Positions 36,283 to 44,767 of a stretch of DNA of 64,000 bases are shown here, piece after piece; the first letter of the stretch is position 1; each line of letters begins with the position of its first letter. Position numbers and translations under genes: made by a program. Source of the stretch: Rhodanobacter sp. B04 (lineage in GTDB: Bacteria; Pseudomonadota; Gammaproteobacteria; Xanthomonadales; Rhodanobacteraceae). Where the stretch lies: contig NZ_MUNV01000005.1 of the NCBI RefSeq assembly GCF_002001125.1, positions 248,001-312,000 of the forward strand. The letters run 5' to 3'. The notes beneath the pieces are model-generated. The model was given only the letters and a program-made list of their open reading frames with translations. It did no database searches and was not told the origin of the DNA.

Positions 36283-37290
36283 ATGTCCTCGATCAAAGGC
36301 TGGGCCGTCAGCGCCGCCGGTCAACCCCTCGCACTGACCACGTTCGACGTGGGCCCGCTCGGTGCCGAGGAAGTCGAAGTGGCGGTGGACTACTGCGGCA
36401 TCTGTCATTCCGACCTGTCGATGATCCACAACGAATGGGGCAATGCACGCTACCCGTTCATCCCCGGCCATGAGGCGATCGGCCGGGTCACCGCGCTGGG
36501 CGCACAGGCGAAAGGGTTGAGCATCGGCCAGCGCGTCGGCATCGGCTGGACTGCCGAGAGCTGCATGCACTGTCGCCAGTGCCTGTCCGGCGACCAGAAC
36601 CTGTGCGCATCGTCGGTCGCCACGATCGGCGGCCACCATGGCGGTTTCGCCGACAAGATGCGTGCGCACTGGGCGTGGACGATTCCGCTCCCCGACGGCA
36701 TCGACCTGGCCAGCGCCGGTCCGTTGCTGTGCGGCGGCATCACCGTGTTCAAGCCCTTCCTTGCCTACGACATCAAGCCCACGGCGCGGGTCGGCGTGGT
36801 CGGCATCGGCGGCCTCGGCCACATGGCGATCAAGTTCGCCGCGGCATGGGGTTGCGAGGTCACCGCATTCACTTCCACCGCCGCCAAGGCCGACGAGGCA
36901 CGCGGCTTCGGTGCGCATCACGTGGTGGCCAGCCGCGACTCCGGTGCGATCAAGGCGATCGCCGGCACGCTCGACCTGTTGCTGGTCACGGTGAACGTAC
37001 CGATGGACTGGAACGCGCTGCTCGCCACGCTGGCGCCGAAGGGCCGCATGCACGTGGTCGGCGCCGTGCTGGAACCGATCCCGGTGCCCGCGTTCTCGCT
37101 GATCGTCGGCCAGCGCGACATCTCCGGCTCTCCCACCGGCTCACCGGTCGACATCGCCCGCATGCTGGATTTCGCCGCCCGCCACGACATCCGCCCGCAG
37201 GTGGAAATGTTCCCGATGGCCAAGGTCAACGAGGCACTGGCCCATCTGGAAGCAGGCAAGGCGCGTTACAGGATCGTGCTCGAAGCCTGA
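36283..37290 (+). CDS. Zinc-dependent NADP(H) alcohol dehydrogenase (cinnamyl-alcohol/YahK type)
   Basis: 335 aa. Catalytic zinc site CGICHSD and GHEAIGRV; structural zinc site C-x2-C-x2-C-x7-C within ESCMHCRQCLSGDQNLC; Rossmann motif GVVGIGGLGHMAIKFA. The GHHGGFADKMR segment is typical of the cinnamyl-alcohol-dehydrogenase group, which reduces a range of aldehydes with NADPH. The C-terminus (VNEALAHLEAGKARYRIVL) is complete. It is convergent with the lipoprotein gene downstream and divergent from the aldo/keto reductase. Confidence 0.92.
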   Translation: MSSIKGWAVSAAGQPLALTTFDVGPLGAEEVEVAVDYCGICHSDLSMIHNEWGNARYPFIPGHEAIGRVTALGAQAKGLSIGQRVGIGWTAESCMHCRQCLSGDQNLCASSVATIGGHHGGFADKMRAHWAWTIPLPDGIDLASAGPLLCGGITVFKPFLAYDIKPTARVGVVGIGGLGHMAIKFAAAWGCEVTAFTSTAAKADEARGFGAHHVVASRDSGAIKAIAGTLDLLLVTVNVPMDWNALLATLAPKGRMHVVGAVLEPIPVPAFSLIVGQRDISGSPTGSPVDIARMLDFAARHDIRPQVEMFPMAKVNEALAHLEAGKARYRIVLEA

Positions 37291-37305
37291 TTCGTGCCGT
37301 CAACC

Positions 37306-37334
37306 GTGCCGCTGTACAACTGTACTTGCGGCAC
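37306..37334. terminator. Hairpin between convergent genes
   Basis: GTGCCGC and GCGGCAC arms surround an inner GTACA...TGTAC stem in the gap between the convergent alcohol dehydrogenase and lipoprotein genes. It is a plausible bidirectional terminator though it lacks a clear T run. Confidence 0.5.
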
Positions 37335-37403
37335 GACCTGACCTCCCCGCCACAACACATGGCGGACATGCATCGGCATGAAGATTTAAATCCGCCGCAA
37401 TAC

Positions 37404-38195
37404 TTACTCGACTTTGAAATCAGCTACCGTGAAAGCGATATTCGCCGCGGAGTTTTCGCGCCCAAGCACGATGGCAAACCCATACTTGTCGAGATAGACC
37501 TTGTGGTCTTTGCTGATCACGACACCGTTCAGATTGCTGTATTGACAGTCAAGCTCACGCGCCGTACCCAGTATTTTCGGGTTTATTTCCGACGCCTCGA
37601 AACTGCGGCCAAATACACAGCTCGTTTCATTGTGAATGAAATTTCTGGTCTGCCCCACATACCCGGCATCGTATGAAAAATGCAATTCATGGCCGGCTGC
37701 AGGCGTGTCGAAATGCGAAATCACCTGAGACTCGCTGATCCGGTTTGCATTGGCCGCAGTCAAGCTCAGACTCTGCCCTCGTACGTAATAAATATTTCTG
37801 TAAGTCAGATCCAGCTCCACCATGGTCTGTATGCCATTGCTGGAGAGCGTCGTAACGCCTCGCACGAAACCGTTACCCTCATTCTGGTATACGCCATGGC
37901 TCGTGTAGTGAGACACGCCCGTGCCTCCATTCTGTGTGCTGCTGGTAGTCATATCCAGCACCAGGCGGTGAAAGCCGACGGCCTGACTATCCGCATTGAC
38001 GACGGTTTTTTGAACCTGGTCCGGCAGCGTTGCAGGGGTGAATTCGCGACTCGCATAGCCATCGAGATCCTGCATGATCGTTTTGACTGGAACCAAGCTC
38101 TGATTGACCGGCCTCGCTGCATTTTGCACGCACCCATTGAGCAGGCCGACCACTGCCACGACCATTACACAACCCGTAGTCTTTCCCATGTGCAT
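37404..38195 (-). CDS. Hypothetical lipoprotein
   Basis: 263 aa from ATG 38195 (AGGGG seven bases upstream). Signal peptide MHMGKTTGCVMVVAVVGLLNGC ends in the lipobox LLNGC, so Cys22 should be lipidated. The mature part is predicted beta-rich: many alternating strands such as FHRLVLDMTTSSTQNGGTGVSHYTSHGVY and GHELHFSYDAGYVGQTRNFIHN. There are two further cysteines (TSCVFG, LDCQYS) that may pair. No family recognised. Its base composition is lower in GC than its neighbours, suggesting acquisition. Confidence 0.8.
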   Translation of the reverse strand: MHMGKTTGCVMVVAVVGLLNGCVQNAARPVNQSLVPVKTIMQDLDGYASREFTPATLPDQVQKTVVNADSQAVGFHRLVLDMTTSSTQNGGTGVSHYTSHGVYQNEGNGFVRGVTTLSSNGIQTMVELDLTYRNIYYVRGQSLSLTAANANRISESQVISHFDTPAAGHELHFSYDAGYVGQTRNFIHNETSCVFGRSFEASEINPKILGTARELDCQYSNLNGVVISKDHKVYLDKYGFAIVLGRENSAANIAFTVADFKVE

Positions 38196-38432
38196 CGTGG
38201 ATCCCCTGTGAACTCGATGAAAGAGCAAAGTCGAAACAACTTTGCAACACACAACCATTCGACGAATCGATAATCTCTGCCAAGCCTTTCAAAGATTGCC
38301 GTCATCAAAATTCGTCGCGCAATTTATTGCGCCTGCAAGCCTGGATCGGCCAGCCGGGCTGGATTATACGGAAACCGCGATGAGTCCGATGCGCTCATCT
38401 CAACACTGCCTATTCCGAAAATGGACGGCGCT

Positions 38433-38996
38433 CTATATCAGTGCGTGCAACAGCCAACCAAGCAGGATCGCAGCAAACACACCAGCAACCACATCGTCGA
38501 CCATCACGCCCATGCCGCCCTTCAGATGCCGGTCCAGCCAGCTGATAGGCCACGGCTTCCACACATCGAACAGCCGGAACAGCACGAAACCGGCCAGCAG
38601 CATCCACCATGCGAATCCGCTGGCTGGCAGCAGCGCGGGCAGCAACAGCGGGATCAGCGCGACCCACTGTCCGATGAATTCGTCCCACACCAAGCTGCGA
38701 TGATCGTCGACGCCAAGTGCACGGCCGGCCACATTGCATGCCCACACGCCGACGGCAAAGCCGATCAGCAGCACAGCCAGATAGATCGGCAACGGCAGCT
38801 CACGCAGCAACAGCCATGGCAACAACGCCGCCAGCGAGCCGAACGTGCCTTGCGCCACCGGCGTCAATCCCGAACCGAAACCGCACGCCAGCCAACCCGC
38901 TGGCGTGGCCAGCAAGGCCCGACGTTGTTCGGCGCCGAGGGTCTTCCTGGCACTCAAGCGAAATGCTCCCAGCCGGATCGGCCCATGTTCAACCAT
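38433..38996 (-). CDS. pgpA: Phosphatidylglycerophosphatase A
   Basis: 187 aa. PgpA hallmarks: FGSGLTPVAQGTFGSL near the N-terminus, HRSLVWDEFIGQWVAL in the middle, FRLFDVWKPWPISWLDR and the C-terminal GGMGVMVDDVVAGVFA acid cluster. Four membrane helices. It dephosphorylates phosphatidylglycerophosphate to phosphatidylglycerol in the inner membrane. The start at 38996 overlaps thiL by 43 bp; no later ATG precedes the conserved part. thiL-pgpA adjacency is common in gammaproteobacteria. Confidence 0.92.
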   Translation of the reverse strand: MVEHGPIRLGAFRLSARKTLGAEQRRALLATPAGWLACGFGSGLTPVAQGTFGSLAALLPWLLLRELPLPIYLAVLLIGFAVGVWACNVAGRALGVDDHRSLVWDEFIGQWVALIPLLLPALLPASGFAWWMLLAGFVLFRLFDVWKPWPISWLDRHLKGGMGVMVDDVVAGVFAAILLGWLLHALI

Positions 38997-39922
38997 TCAT
39001 CGTCCGAGCCGCGTACACGCACGCCACTGCCTTCCACGATGCGACCGATCCGCGTCACGCCACAGCCAAGCCGCGAGAGATCCGCCTGCACGTCGGCCAG
39101 CCGCTGCACCGGCACGGTGAAGCACAATTCGTAATCGTCGCCGCCGCTGAGCGCGAAATGCAGCGCGGTCGCCTCATCGTGCAGACCGAGCAAGGCCGAG
39201 GAACGCGGCAGCAATGCCGCCTCGATTTCGGCACCGACGCCACTGGCCGTGCAGATGTGCCCGAGATCGGCGAGCAGGCCATCGGAGATATCGGCGCAGG
39301 CACTCGCCTGCCCACGCAAGGCGGCGCCTGCAGCCAGCCGCGGCACGGGGCGATTGAGCCGTTCGATCAGGAATTCGCGCAGACTGCTGCGCGGGTCGTC
39401 GTCGCGCCACGGATGCTGCAGGGCGTGCAGCCCGGCGGCAGCATCGCCCAGCGTACCGGTGACCAGCACCGCATCGCCGACGTGCGCGCCGGCGCGCGTG
39501 AGCGCCTTGCCCGGCGGCACGAAGCCGTGCACCGCCACACTGATGCAAAGTGGTCCGCGGGTGGTGTCGCCACCGACCAGAGCAAGCCGGTGCGGTTGTG
39601 CCAGCTCGGCGAAGCCTTCGGCAAAGCCTTCCACGAAGGCGGCATCGGGCGTGGGCAGCGTCAGCGCCAGCAATGCCCAGGCCGGACTCGCGCCCATCGC
39701 CGCAAGATCGGACAGGTTCACCGCCAGCGCCTTCCAGCCGATGTCGGCCGCGGCCGTACCACGCGGGAAATGCACGCCATCGACCAGGCTGTCGATCGCC
39801 ACGGCCAGTTCCTGGCCGGCTGGCACGGCGAGCACGGCGGCGTCATCGCCGATACCCAACCGCACATCGTCGCGCGACTGCGCCGTGTGACGACGGATCA
39901 GTTCAATCAGATCGAATTCCAT
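38954..39922 (-). CDS. thiL: Thiamine-monophosphate kinase
   Basis: 322 aa. Starts MEFDLIELIRR; the ATP/Mg motifs RLGIGDDAAVL, DSLVDGVHFPRGTAAADIGWKALAVNLSDLAAMGA and LVGGDTTRGP are intact, as are DISDGLLADLGHI and LSGGDDYELCFTVP. It phosphorylates thiamine monophosphate to the diphosphate cofactor. Normal length. It follows the GNAT gene by 26 bp and overlaps pgpA. Confidence 0.95.
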   Translation of the reverse strand: MEFDLIELIRRHTAQSRDDVRLGIGDDAAVLAVPAGQELAVAIDSLVDGVHFPRGTAAADIGWKALAVNLSDLAAMGASPAWALLALTLPTPDAAFVEGFAEGFAELAQPHRLALVGGDTTRGPLCISVAVHGFVPPGKALTRAGAHVGDAVLVTGTLGDAAAGLHALQHPWRDDDPRSSLREFLIERLNRPVPRLAAGAALRGQASACADISDGLLADLGHICTASGVGAEIEAALLPRSSALLGLHDEATALHFALSGGDDYELCFTVPVQRLADVQADLSRLGCGVTRIGRIVEGSGVRVRGSDDEWLNMGRSGWEHFA

Positions 39923-39948
39923 CAACGGATCGCCCGGCGGGAAACTGG

Positions 39949-40497
39949 CTAGCGGGTAAAAACGAGGGTGGGACTGTCGTGGTAGACGGTCTGCTGCCAC
40001 AACCGGAACCCGGCTTTTTCGGCCACCCGGATCGACGGCAGGTTCCCGGGCGAGATGATGCACACCACGCGCAGCTCGGGGCGATGCGCCTGGCCCCAGG
40101 CGGCGATCGCCGCCACTGCCTCGCTCGCATAGCCGTTGCCATGCGCGTGCGGCGCCAGCACCCAGCCGAATTCCAGCATGCCCTGCAGCGACGGCTGCAT
40201 GTCGCGCCTGAAATCGGCAAAGCCTATATCGCCGATGTAACGGCCACTGCACTTCTCCTCGACCGCCCAGTAGCCGTAACCGAGCAGACTCCACAGGCCG
40301 ACGTACTGCAGCAGGCGCTTCCACACTTCCTCGGCCGTGGACGGGCGGCCACCGATGTAACGGACCACCTCGGGATCGGACCAGATCGCCGTACACGCAG
40401 CATGATCTTCCGCGCGATGCGCACGCAGCCGCAGCCGTTCGGTCTCGATCACCGGCACCAGTTCGACCGACGGCCAACCTGCCCCGGCGGCGGACAT
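39949..40497 (-). CDS. GNAT-family N-acetyltransferase (RimJ/RimL-like)
   Basis: 182 aa. N-terminal ETERLRLRAHRAEDHAACTAIWSDPEVVRYIGG and the acetyl-CoA-binding region EFGWVLAPHAHGNGYASEAVAAIAAWGQ are typical of the GNAT RimJ/RimL-like group. Later, SIRVAEKAGF is the usual C-terminal motif. Substrate unknown. Its start codon touches the nusB stop, so it is part of the nusB-thiL-pgpA operon. Confidence 0.85.
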   Translation of the reverse strand: MSAAGAGWPSVELVPVIETERLRLRAHRAEDHAACTAIWSDPEVVRYIGGRPSTAEEVWKRLLQYVGLWSLLGYGYWAVEEKCSGRYIGDIGFADFRRDMQPSLQGMLEFGWVLAPHAHGNGYASEAVAAIAAWGQAHRPELRVVCIISPGNLPSIRVAEKAGFRLWQQTVYHDSPTLVFTR

Positions 40498-40943
40498 CAG
40501 CCCCGCTTCTCGACGACACGCAGCTCGGCGGCCAGCTTGTCCAACACCCCGTTGACGTAGCTGTGGCCGTGGTCGGCGCCGAATCGCTTGGTGACCTCGA
40601 TCGCCTCGTTGATGATCACGCGATACGGCACGTCCGGGCGGAACTTCAGCTCATACGCGGCCAGGCGCAGTGCGGCGCGTTCGATCGGATCGATCTGTGC
40701 CACTTCGCGATCGATGTGCGGGCGCAGGCTGGCGTCGAGTGCATCGACGTTGTGCTCCACGCCGTGCAACAGATCCTCGAAGTATTCGAGGTCGGCCACT
40801 TCCATGTCCTGCTCGTGGCGGAACTGGTCGATCACCGCGTTCATGTGGCTGCCGCTCAGCTGCCACGCGTACAGCGCCTGCAGCGCGCGGCGCCGTGCGC
40901 GCGAGCGTGCAGCGAGATCGATACCTTGCGGACGCTGGTTCAT
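40497..40943 (-). CDS. nusB: Transcription antitermination protein NusB
   Basis: 148 aa from ATG 40943, which overlaps the ribH stop as TGATG; a GTG one codon earlier is also possible. RSRARRRALQALYAWQLSG, DPIERAALRLAAYEL, VPYRVIINEAIEVTKRFG and SYVNGVLDKLA are all standard. NusB binds boxA RNA with S10 and aids rRNA transcription antitermination. The ribH-nusB order is conserved across many bacteria. Confidence 0.95.
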   Translation of the reverse strand: MNQRPQGIDLAARSRARRRALQALYAWQLSGSHMNAVIDQFRHEQDMEVADLEYFEDLLHGVEHNVDALDASLRPHIDREVAQIDPIERAALRLAAYELKFRPDVPYRVIINEAIEVTKRFGADHGHSYVNGVLDKLAAELRVVEKRG

Positions 40944-41404
40944 CACAGCTTCCCGTACAGGTTGACCATCTCGAGTGCGGCGATCGCCGCATCGGCACCC
41001 TTGTTGCCGGCCTTGGTGCCCGAGCGCTCGATCGCCTGCTCGATGCTGTCGGTGGTCAGCACACCGAACGCCACCGGCACGCCGGAGCTATAGGCTGCCT
41101 GGGCCAGGCCCTTGGCGCATTCGCCGGCGACATAGTCGAAATGCGGGGTGGAGCCGCGGATCACCGCGCCGAGCCCGATCACCGCGGCGTACTTGCCGGA
41201 GTTCGCCAGCTTGTGCGCGGCCAGCGCGATCTCCCACGCGCCCGGCACGCGGATCAGATCGATAGCGTCGTCCTTCACGCCATGACGCACCAGGGCGTCG
41301 CGGGCGCCGGCCACCAGCGGCTCGACGACGAAGCCGTTGAAGCGGCCGGCGACGATGGCAAAACGGCCTTTCGGCGTGGCGAAATCGCCTTCGATGATCT
41401 TCAT
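40943..41404 (-). CDS. ribH: 6,7-dimethyl-8-ribityllumazine synthase
   Basis: 153 aa from the ATG of [50 protein letters not shown] (including the catalytic-loop histidine region) and [12 protein letters not shown] are present. It condenses the ribityl-pyrimidinedione with 3,4-dihydroxybutanone phosphate to lumazine, forming an icosahedral or pentameric shell. It is part of the FMN-riboswitch-led operon, after ribE, ribBA and the carboxypeptidase gene. Confidence 0.95.
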   Translation of the reverse strand: MKIIEGDFATPKGRFAIVAGRFNGFVVEPLVAGARDALVRHGVKDDAIDLIRVPGAWEIALAAHKLANSGKYAAVIGLGAVIRGSTPHFDYVAGECAKGLAQAAYSSGVPVAFGVLTTDSIEQAIERSGTKAGNKGADAAIAALEMVNLYGKL

Positions 41405-41448
41405 GGATTGCAGTTCCTGTGGGCGCAAGCCCATGCGGGCCAGCTATT

Positions 41449-42402
41449 TTACGGGTTTTCGAGCGGGCTGGCCGGCACCGGTCGGGCGAGATGGGGATAA
41501 CCGTGGAAATCAAGCCGCGCCTGACCACCGGATACACGCAGCCGCGCGGGGACCCCGAACGGCAAGGTGAACTTGTCCGGCTCGTGGCCAAACGGCAGGT
41601 TGGCGATCACCGGTACCCGGGTCAGCTTGCTGATCTGGGCAAACCCGGCGGCGAGGTCGTAACCGTTGTCGTAGGCACTGGGCCGGCACGCGCTGAAGTC
41701 GCCCAGCAGCAGGGCGCGCTGCCGATCCAGCACGCCGGACAGGTGCAACTGGTACAGCAGTCGCTCAATGCGGAATGGCGGTTCGCCGATGTCTTCGACG
41801 AACAGGATGCCGCCGTCGATCTTCGGAAAATATGACGTGCCCAGCAGGCTGCACAGCATCGCGAGGTTGCCGCCCCACAGCGGCCCTTCGACATCCAGCT
41901 CGGTCTCGCCAGCCGCGTTCCAGCTGGCTGTGGCCTGCGGCGCGGTGACCGTTTGCCAGAAGTGCTGCCAGGTGAAATTGCTGAAGGCCGCAGCACCGAA
42001 ATCCGGCCCCAGCATCGGGCCGCCGAAGGTGACCAACCCGCTCCGTGCGTGCAATGCCATCTGCAGCGCCGTGAAATCGCTGTGGCCGACCAGCACGGTG
42101 TTCATGCCGCCGAGACGCTCATGCAAGGCGTCGTAGTTGATGTACTCAAGCAGCCGTGTGGCGCCGTAACCACCGCGGATCGACAACGCGATATCCGGCA
42201 GCTGCTCGCAGGTCGCCAGCGCATGGAGGTCGGCGACACGCTGTGCGTCACCACCGGCATAACGCAGCTCGGTGCGTTCGAGCACATCCAGCCCACTCAC
42301 GGCACAACCCGCCGCCTGCAGCCGCTCGACGCCGCGCATCATCGCAGCGCGGTCGTGCGGGTAGCCGGAGGGAGCGATCAGGCGAATGGCGATATCGGAC
42401 AT
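41449..42402 (-). CDS. ldcA: LD-carboxypeptidase (peptidase family S66)
   Basis: 317 aa from ATG 42402. S66 features: IRLIAPSGYP start, IRGGYGATRLLEYI, nucleophile serine in VLVGHSDFTAL, glutamate region LWGGNLAMLCSLLGT and VEDIGE, and catalytic histidine in LPFGHEPDKFTLPFG. These enzymes cut the L,D bond of tetrapeptides during cytoplasmic murein recycling. Its placement between ribBA and ribH is unusual for the riboflavin operon. The 82-bp gap to ribBA could hold its own promoter. Confidence 0.9.
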   Translation of the reverse strand: MSDIAIRLIAPSGYPHDRAAMMRGVERLQAAGCAVSGLDVLERTELRYAGGDAQRVADLHALATCEQLPDIALSIRGGYGATRLLEYINYDALHERLGGMNTVLVGHSDFTALQMALHARSGLVTFGGPMLGPDFGAAAFSNFTWQHFWQTVTAPQATASWNAAGETELDVEGPLWGGNLAMLCSLLGTSYFPKIDGGILFVEDIGEPPFRIERLLYQLHLSGVLDRQRALLLGDFSACRPSAYDNGYDLAAGFAQISKLTRVPVIANLPFGHEPDKFTLPFGVPARLRVSGGQARLDFHGYPHLARPVPASPLENP

Positions 42403-42484
42403 GGCGCGTCGTCGGTGATGGGAAAGCCTGAGTATGGATGGCCGAACATAGTCTCGTCGTGGCAAAACCCTGTCCACCCCGAGG

Positions 42485-43576
42485 CTACACGTACTCGACC
42501 ACTTCCAGATCGAACCCGGCCAGGCCCACCAGCTTGCGCGGCGTACCCAGCACGCGCAGCTTGTGCACACCCAAGTCGGCCAGCATCTGTGCGCCGAGGC
42601 CGAGCTGGCGCCATTCCTGCTGCTGCGCCTCTTCCGGCGCCTGCGTGCTGGGCTGGCGATTCAACCGGGCCAGCAAGGCCTCCGGCGTATCCTCGCCAGA
42701 CAGCACCAGCAGCACGCCGCGATCCTCGTCGGCGATGCGGCGCAGCGCCGAAGTCACGGTGAGGCCGAGGTCATCGCGCTTGAGATGCAGCACGTCCGAC
42801 AACGTGTTCCGTACATGCACGCGCGACAGCACCGGTGCGCCGTCATTCACCTTGCCGCGCACCAGCGCGTAGTGCAGGCCATGACGGATCGCGTCGCGAT
42901 AGGCGATCAGGCGGAACGGGCCGAACTCGGTTTCCACCTGTTCCTCGTGGACGCGCTGCACGGTCTTCTCGGTTTCCAGCCGGTAGCGGATCAGGTCGGC
43001 GATCGAGCCGATCTTCAGGCCATGTTTCGCCGCGAAAATTTCCAGCTCGGGGCGGCGTGCCATCGAGCCATCCTCATGCAGCACCTCGATCAGCACCGCC
43101 GCCGGCTCCAGTCCGGCCAGCGCAGCCAGGTCGCAACCGGCCTCGGTATGGCCGGCGCGAGTCAACACGCCACCCGGTTGCGCGGTGAGCGGGAAGATAT
43201 GGCCGGGTTGGGACAGGTCCTGCGGCTTCGCATCGGCCTTCACCGCCACCTGGATCGTGCGTGCACGGTCGTGCGCCGAGATGCCGGTGGTGACGCCCTC
43301 GGCGGCCTCGATCGAGACGGTGAAGTTGGTGTGGTAGGCCGAAGTGTTGTCGCTGACCATCGGGCGCAGGCCGAGCTGGCGCGTGCGCTGCTCGGTCAGC
43401 GTGAGGCAGACCAGCCCGCGCGCCTCGCGCACCATGAAGTTGATGTCTTCCGGTCGCACCATCTGTGCGGCCATGATCAGATCGCCCTCGTTCTCGCGGT
43501 CCTCGTCGTCGAGGATCACCACCATGCGACCGGCGCGGATGTCTTCGAGAATTTCGGGAATGGTGTTGAAGCTCAT
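42485..43576 (-). CDS. ribB: 3,4-dihydroxy-2-butanone 4-phosphate synthase with a degenerate GTP cyclohydrolase II domain
   Basis: 363 aa. The N-terminal domain (1-205) has the full RibB active site: [31 protein letters not shown] and [11 protein letters not shown]. The C-terminal 155 residues resemble RibA but lack the three zinc cysteines and the catalytic CDC segment (they read [19 protein letters not shown], with no cysteine). This domain therefore should not open GTP. It matches the RibBA-like or RibBX pattern, with true RibA expected elsewhere in the genome. It makes the four-carbon precursor for ribH. Confidence 0.92.
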   Translation of the reverse strand: MSFNTIPEILEDIRAGRMVVILDDEDRENEGDLIMAAQMVRPEDINFMVREARGLVCLTLTEQRTRQLGLRPMVSDNTSAYHTNFTVSIEAAEGVTTGISAHDRARTIQVAVKADAKPQDLSQPGHIFPLTAQPGGVLTRAGHTEAGCDLAALAGLEPAAVLIEVLHEDGSMARRPELEIFAAKHGLKIGSIADLIRYRLETEKTVQRVHEEQVETEFGPFRLIAYRDAIRHGLHYALVRGKVNDGAPVLSRVHVRNTLSDVLHLKRDDLGLTVTSALRRIADEDRGVLLVLSGEDTPEALLARLNRQPSTQAPEEAQQQEWRQLGLGAQMLADLGVHKLRVLGTPRKLVGLAGFDLEVVEYV

Positions 43577-43611
43577 GGGCAAGGTCCAGGAAACGGGGGA
43601 ATAGGGGAAAT

Positions 43612-43692
43612 CGTCATTCCGGCGAAAGCCGGAATCCAGTGACTCCGGCACATCGACCAAGGCACTGGATTCCAGCTTTCGCTGGAATGACG
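43612..43692. repeat. Pair of inverted palindromic repeats (REP-like)
   Basis: Two copies of a CGTCATTCC(G/A)GCGAAAGC(C/T)GG unit, one at 43612 and one inverted ending at 43692, lie between ribE and ribBA. Each unit is itself a hairpin. This is the common 'GTCATTCC...GGAATCCAG' proteobacterial repeat. It could modulate downstream mRNA stability within the riboflavin operon. Confidence 0.8.
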
Positions 43693-43702
43693 GTAGAGGA
43701 GT

Positions 43703-44344
43703 TCACGCGAAGCCGTGCTGCTTCAAAAACGCCTCGTCCAGCCGCGGCGTCTCGCCGCTGGACAGCAGCCGTTCGATATAGCGCGCCACCACGTCCACTT
43801 CGATATTCACCGCATCGCCGACGCGACGCACATGGAAAGCGGTGTGCTCGACCGTATGCGGAATCAGGTTGACGCCGAAACGATGACCCGAAACTTGGTT
43901 GACGGTGAGGCTGGTACCGTCGATGCAGACCGAGCCCTTCGCGGCGATGTAGCGCGAGATCGCAGCCGGCACCTCGAACGTCCAGCGCTGCGAGCGGCCG
44001 TCCGGCGTGATCGACACCACCTTGCCGAGACCGTCGACATGACCCGATACCAGATGGCCGCCGAGCCGATCGGCCAGGCGCAGCGCCTTCTCCAGGTTCA
44101 CCGGGTCGCCGGCCTTCAGCTTGCCCAGCGAGGTCAGCGACAGCGTCTCGTTGGAGACGTCCGCACTGAAGCCGCGCGGCTGCAGCCCCACCGCGGTGAG
44201 GCAGACGCCGGACACGGCGATCGAATCGCCCAGTTGCACATCGGCGAGATCAAGCTCGGCCGTATCGACGGCCAGACGCACGTCGCCGCTGCGCGGCTCG
44301 ATCCGCGCGATGCGGCCAACGGATTGGATGATGCCGGTAAACAT
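43703..44344 (-). CDS. ribE: Riboflavin synthase alpha chain
   Basis: 213 aa. Starts MFTGIIQSVGRI. Internal duplication typical of the trimeric enzyme: GDSIAVSGVCLTAV / SADVSNETLSLT in the first half, and GSVCIDGTSLTVNQV / NLIPHTVEHTAF in the second, with GHLVSGHVDGLG between. It dismutates two lumazines to riboflavin. It is the first gene after the FMN riboswitch. Confidence 0.95.
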   Translation of the reverse strand: MFTGIIQSVGRIARIEPRSGDVRLAVDTAELDLADVQLGDSIAVSGVCLTAVGLQPRGFSADVSNETLSLTSLGKLKAGDPVNLEKALRLADRLGGHLVSGHVDGLGKVVSITPDGRSQRWTFEVPAAISRYIAAKGSVCIDGTSLTVNQVSGHRFGVNLIPHTVEHTAFHVRRVGDAVNIEVDVVARYIERLLSSGETPRLDEAFLKQHGFA

Positions 44345-44478
44345 CAGCGCAGCTCCGGCAGGAGGGCGATGAACCGCATGGATGCAATGGCTTTCATGAA
44401 ACGTTTCCCGCGTCGAAAAGCTGCGAAAAACGCCCCAAGGCATGAGGTCGACGCACAGCCGCTAGGCCACGCGTCCGA
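44345..44478 (-). other. Leader segment between riboswitch and ribE
   Basis: About 130 bases between the riboswitch aptamer and the ribE start, where the expression platform (terminator or ribosome-site sequester) should lie. I did not resolve a unique alternative pairing. Confidence 0.5.
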
Positions 44479-44659
44479 CCGTCTTCTCTTTATCCGGACT
44501 GTGAGGAAACTGTCGCCAGCTTCCAACCGTCGGCTCCGGTATCTGACCGGATCTGCTGACCCCTGGCCCGCTCCGGACCAAGGCGCTCGCGGGCTCGTTG
44601 CCGGGGATGAACCCTTCAACCTACCGCCGGTGGGGAATTTCGCCCCGCCCTGAAGACGC
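44479..44659 (-). ncRNA. FMN riboswitch (RFN element)
   Basis: Minus strand holds the RFN core in order: P1 GCGTCTTC, then GGGCGGGGCGAAATTCCCC, ACCGGCGGTA, GAGCCCGCGAGCGC, GTCAGCAGATCCGGT, CCGGAGCCGACGG and ACAGTCCGGAT, closed by GAAGACGG pairing with P1. It lies between ribD (upstream) and ribE, controlling ribE, ribBA and the genes after it. Confidence 0.95.
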
Positions 44660-44767
44660 TATGTGGTGTTTGCCGGCTTGGCCGGCTGGCGCAGTCTAGC
44701 ACCGACGCAGGAACTGGCTGCGGATGCACGCCGAAATGCAGCGTTCACCGCAGCATACAGTCGGCGC

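Noticed and set aside
34869-37290. Possible heme-uptake locus extending into the reductase and dehydrogenase genes
   Set aside because: Those genes are divergent from each other, lack a Fur box and are generic carbonyl/alcohol enzymes.
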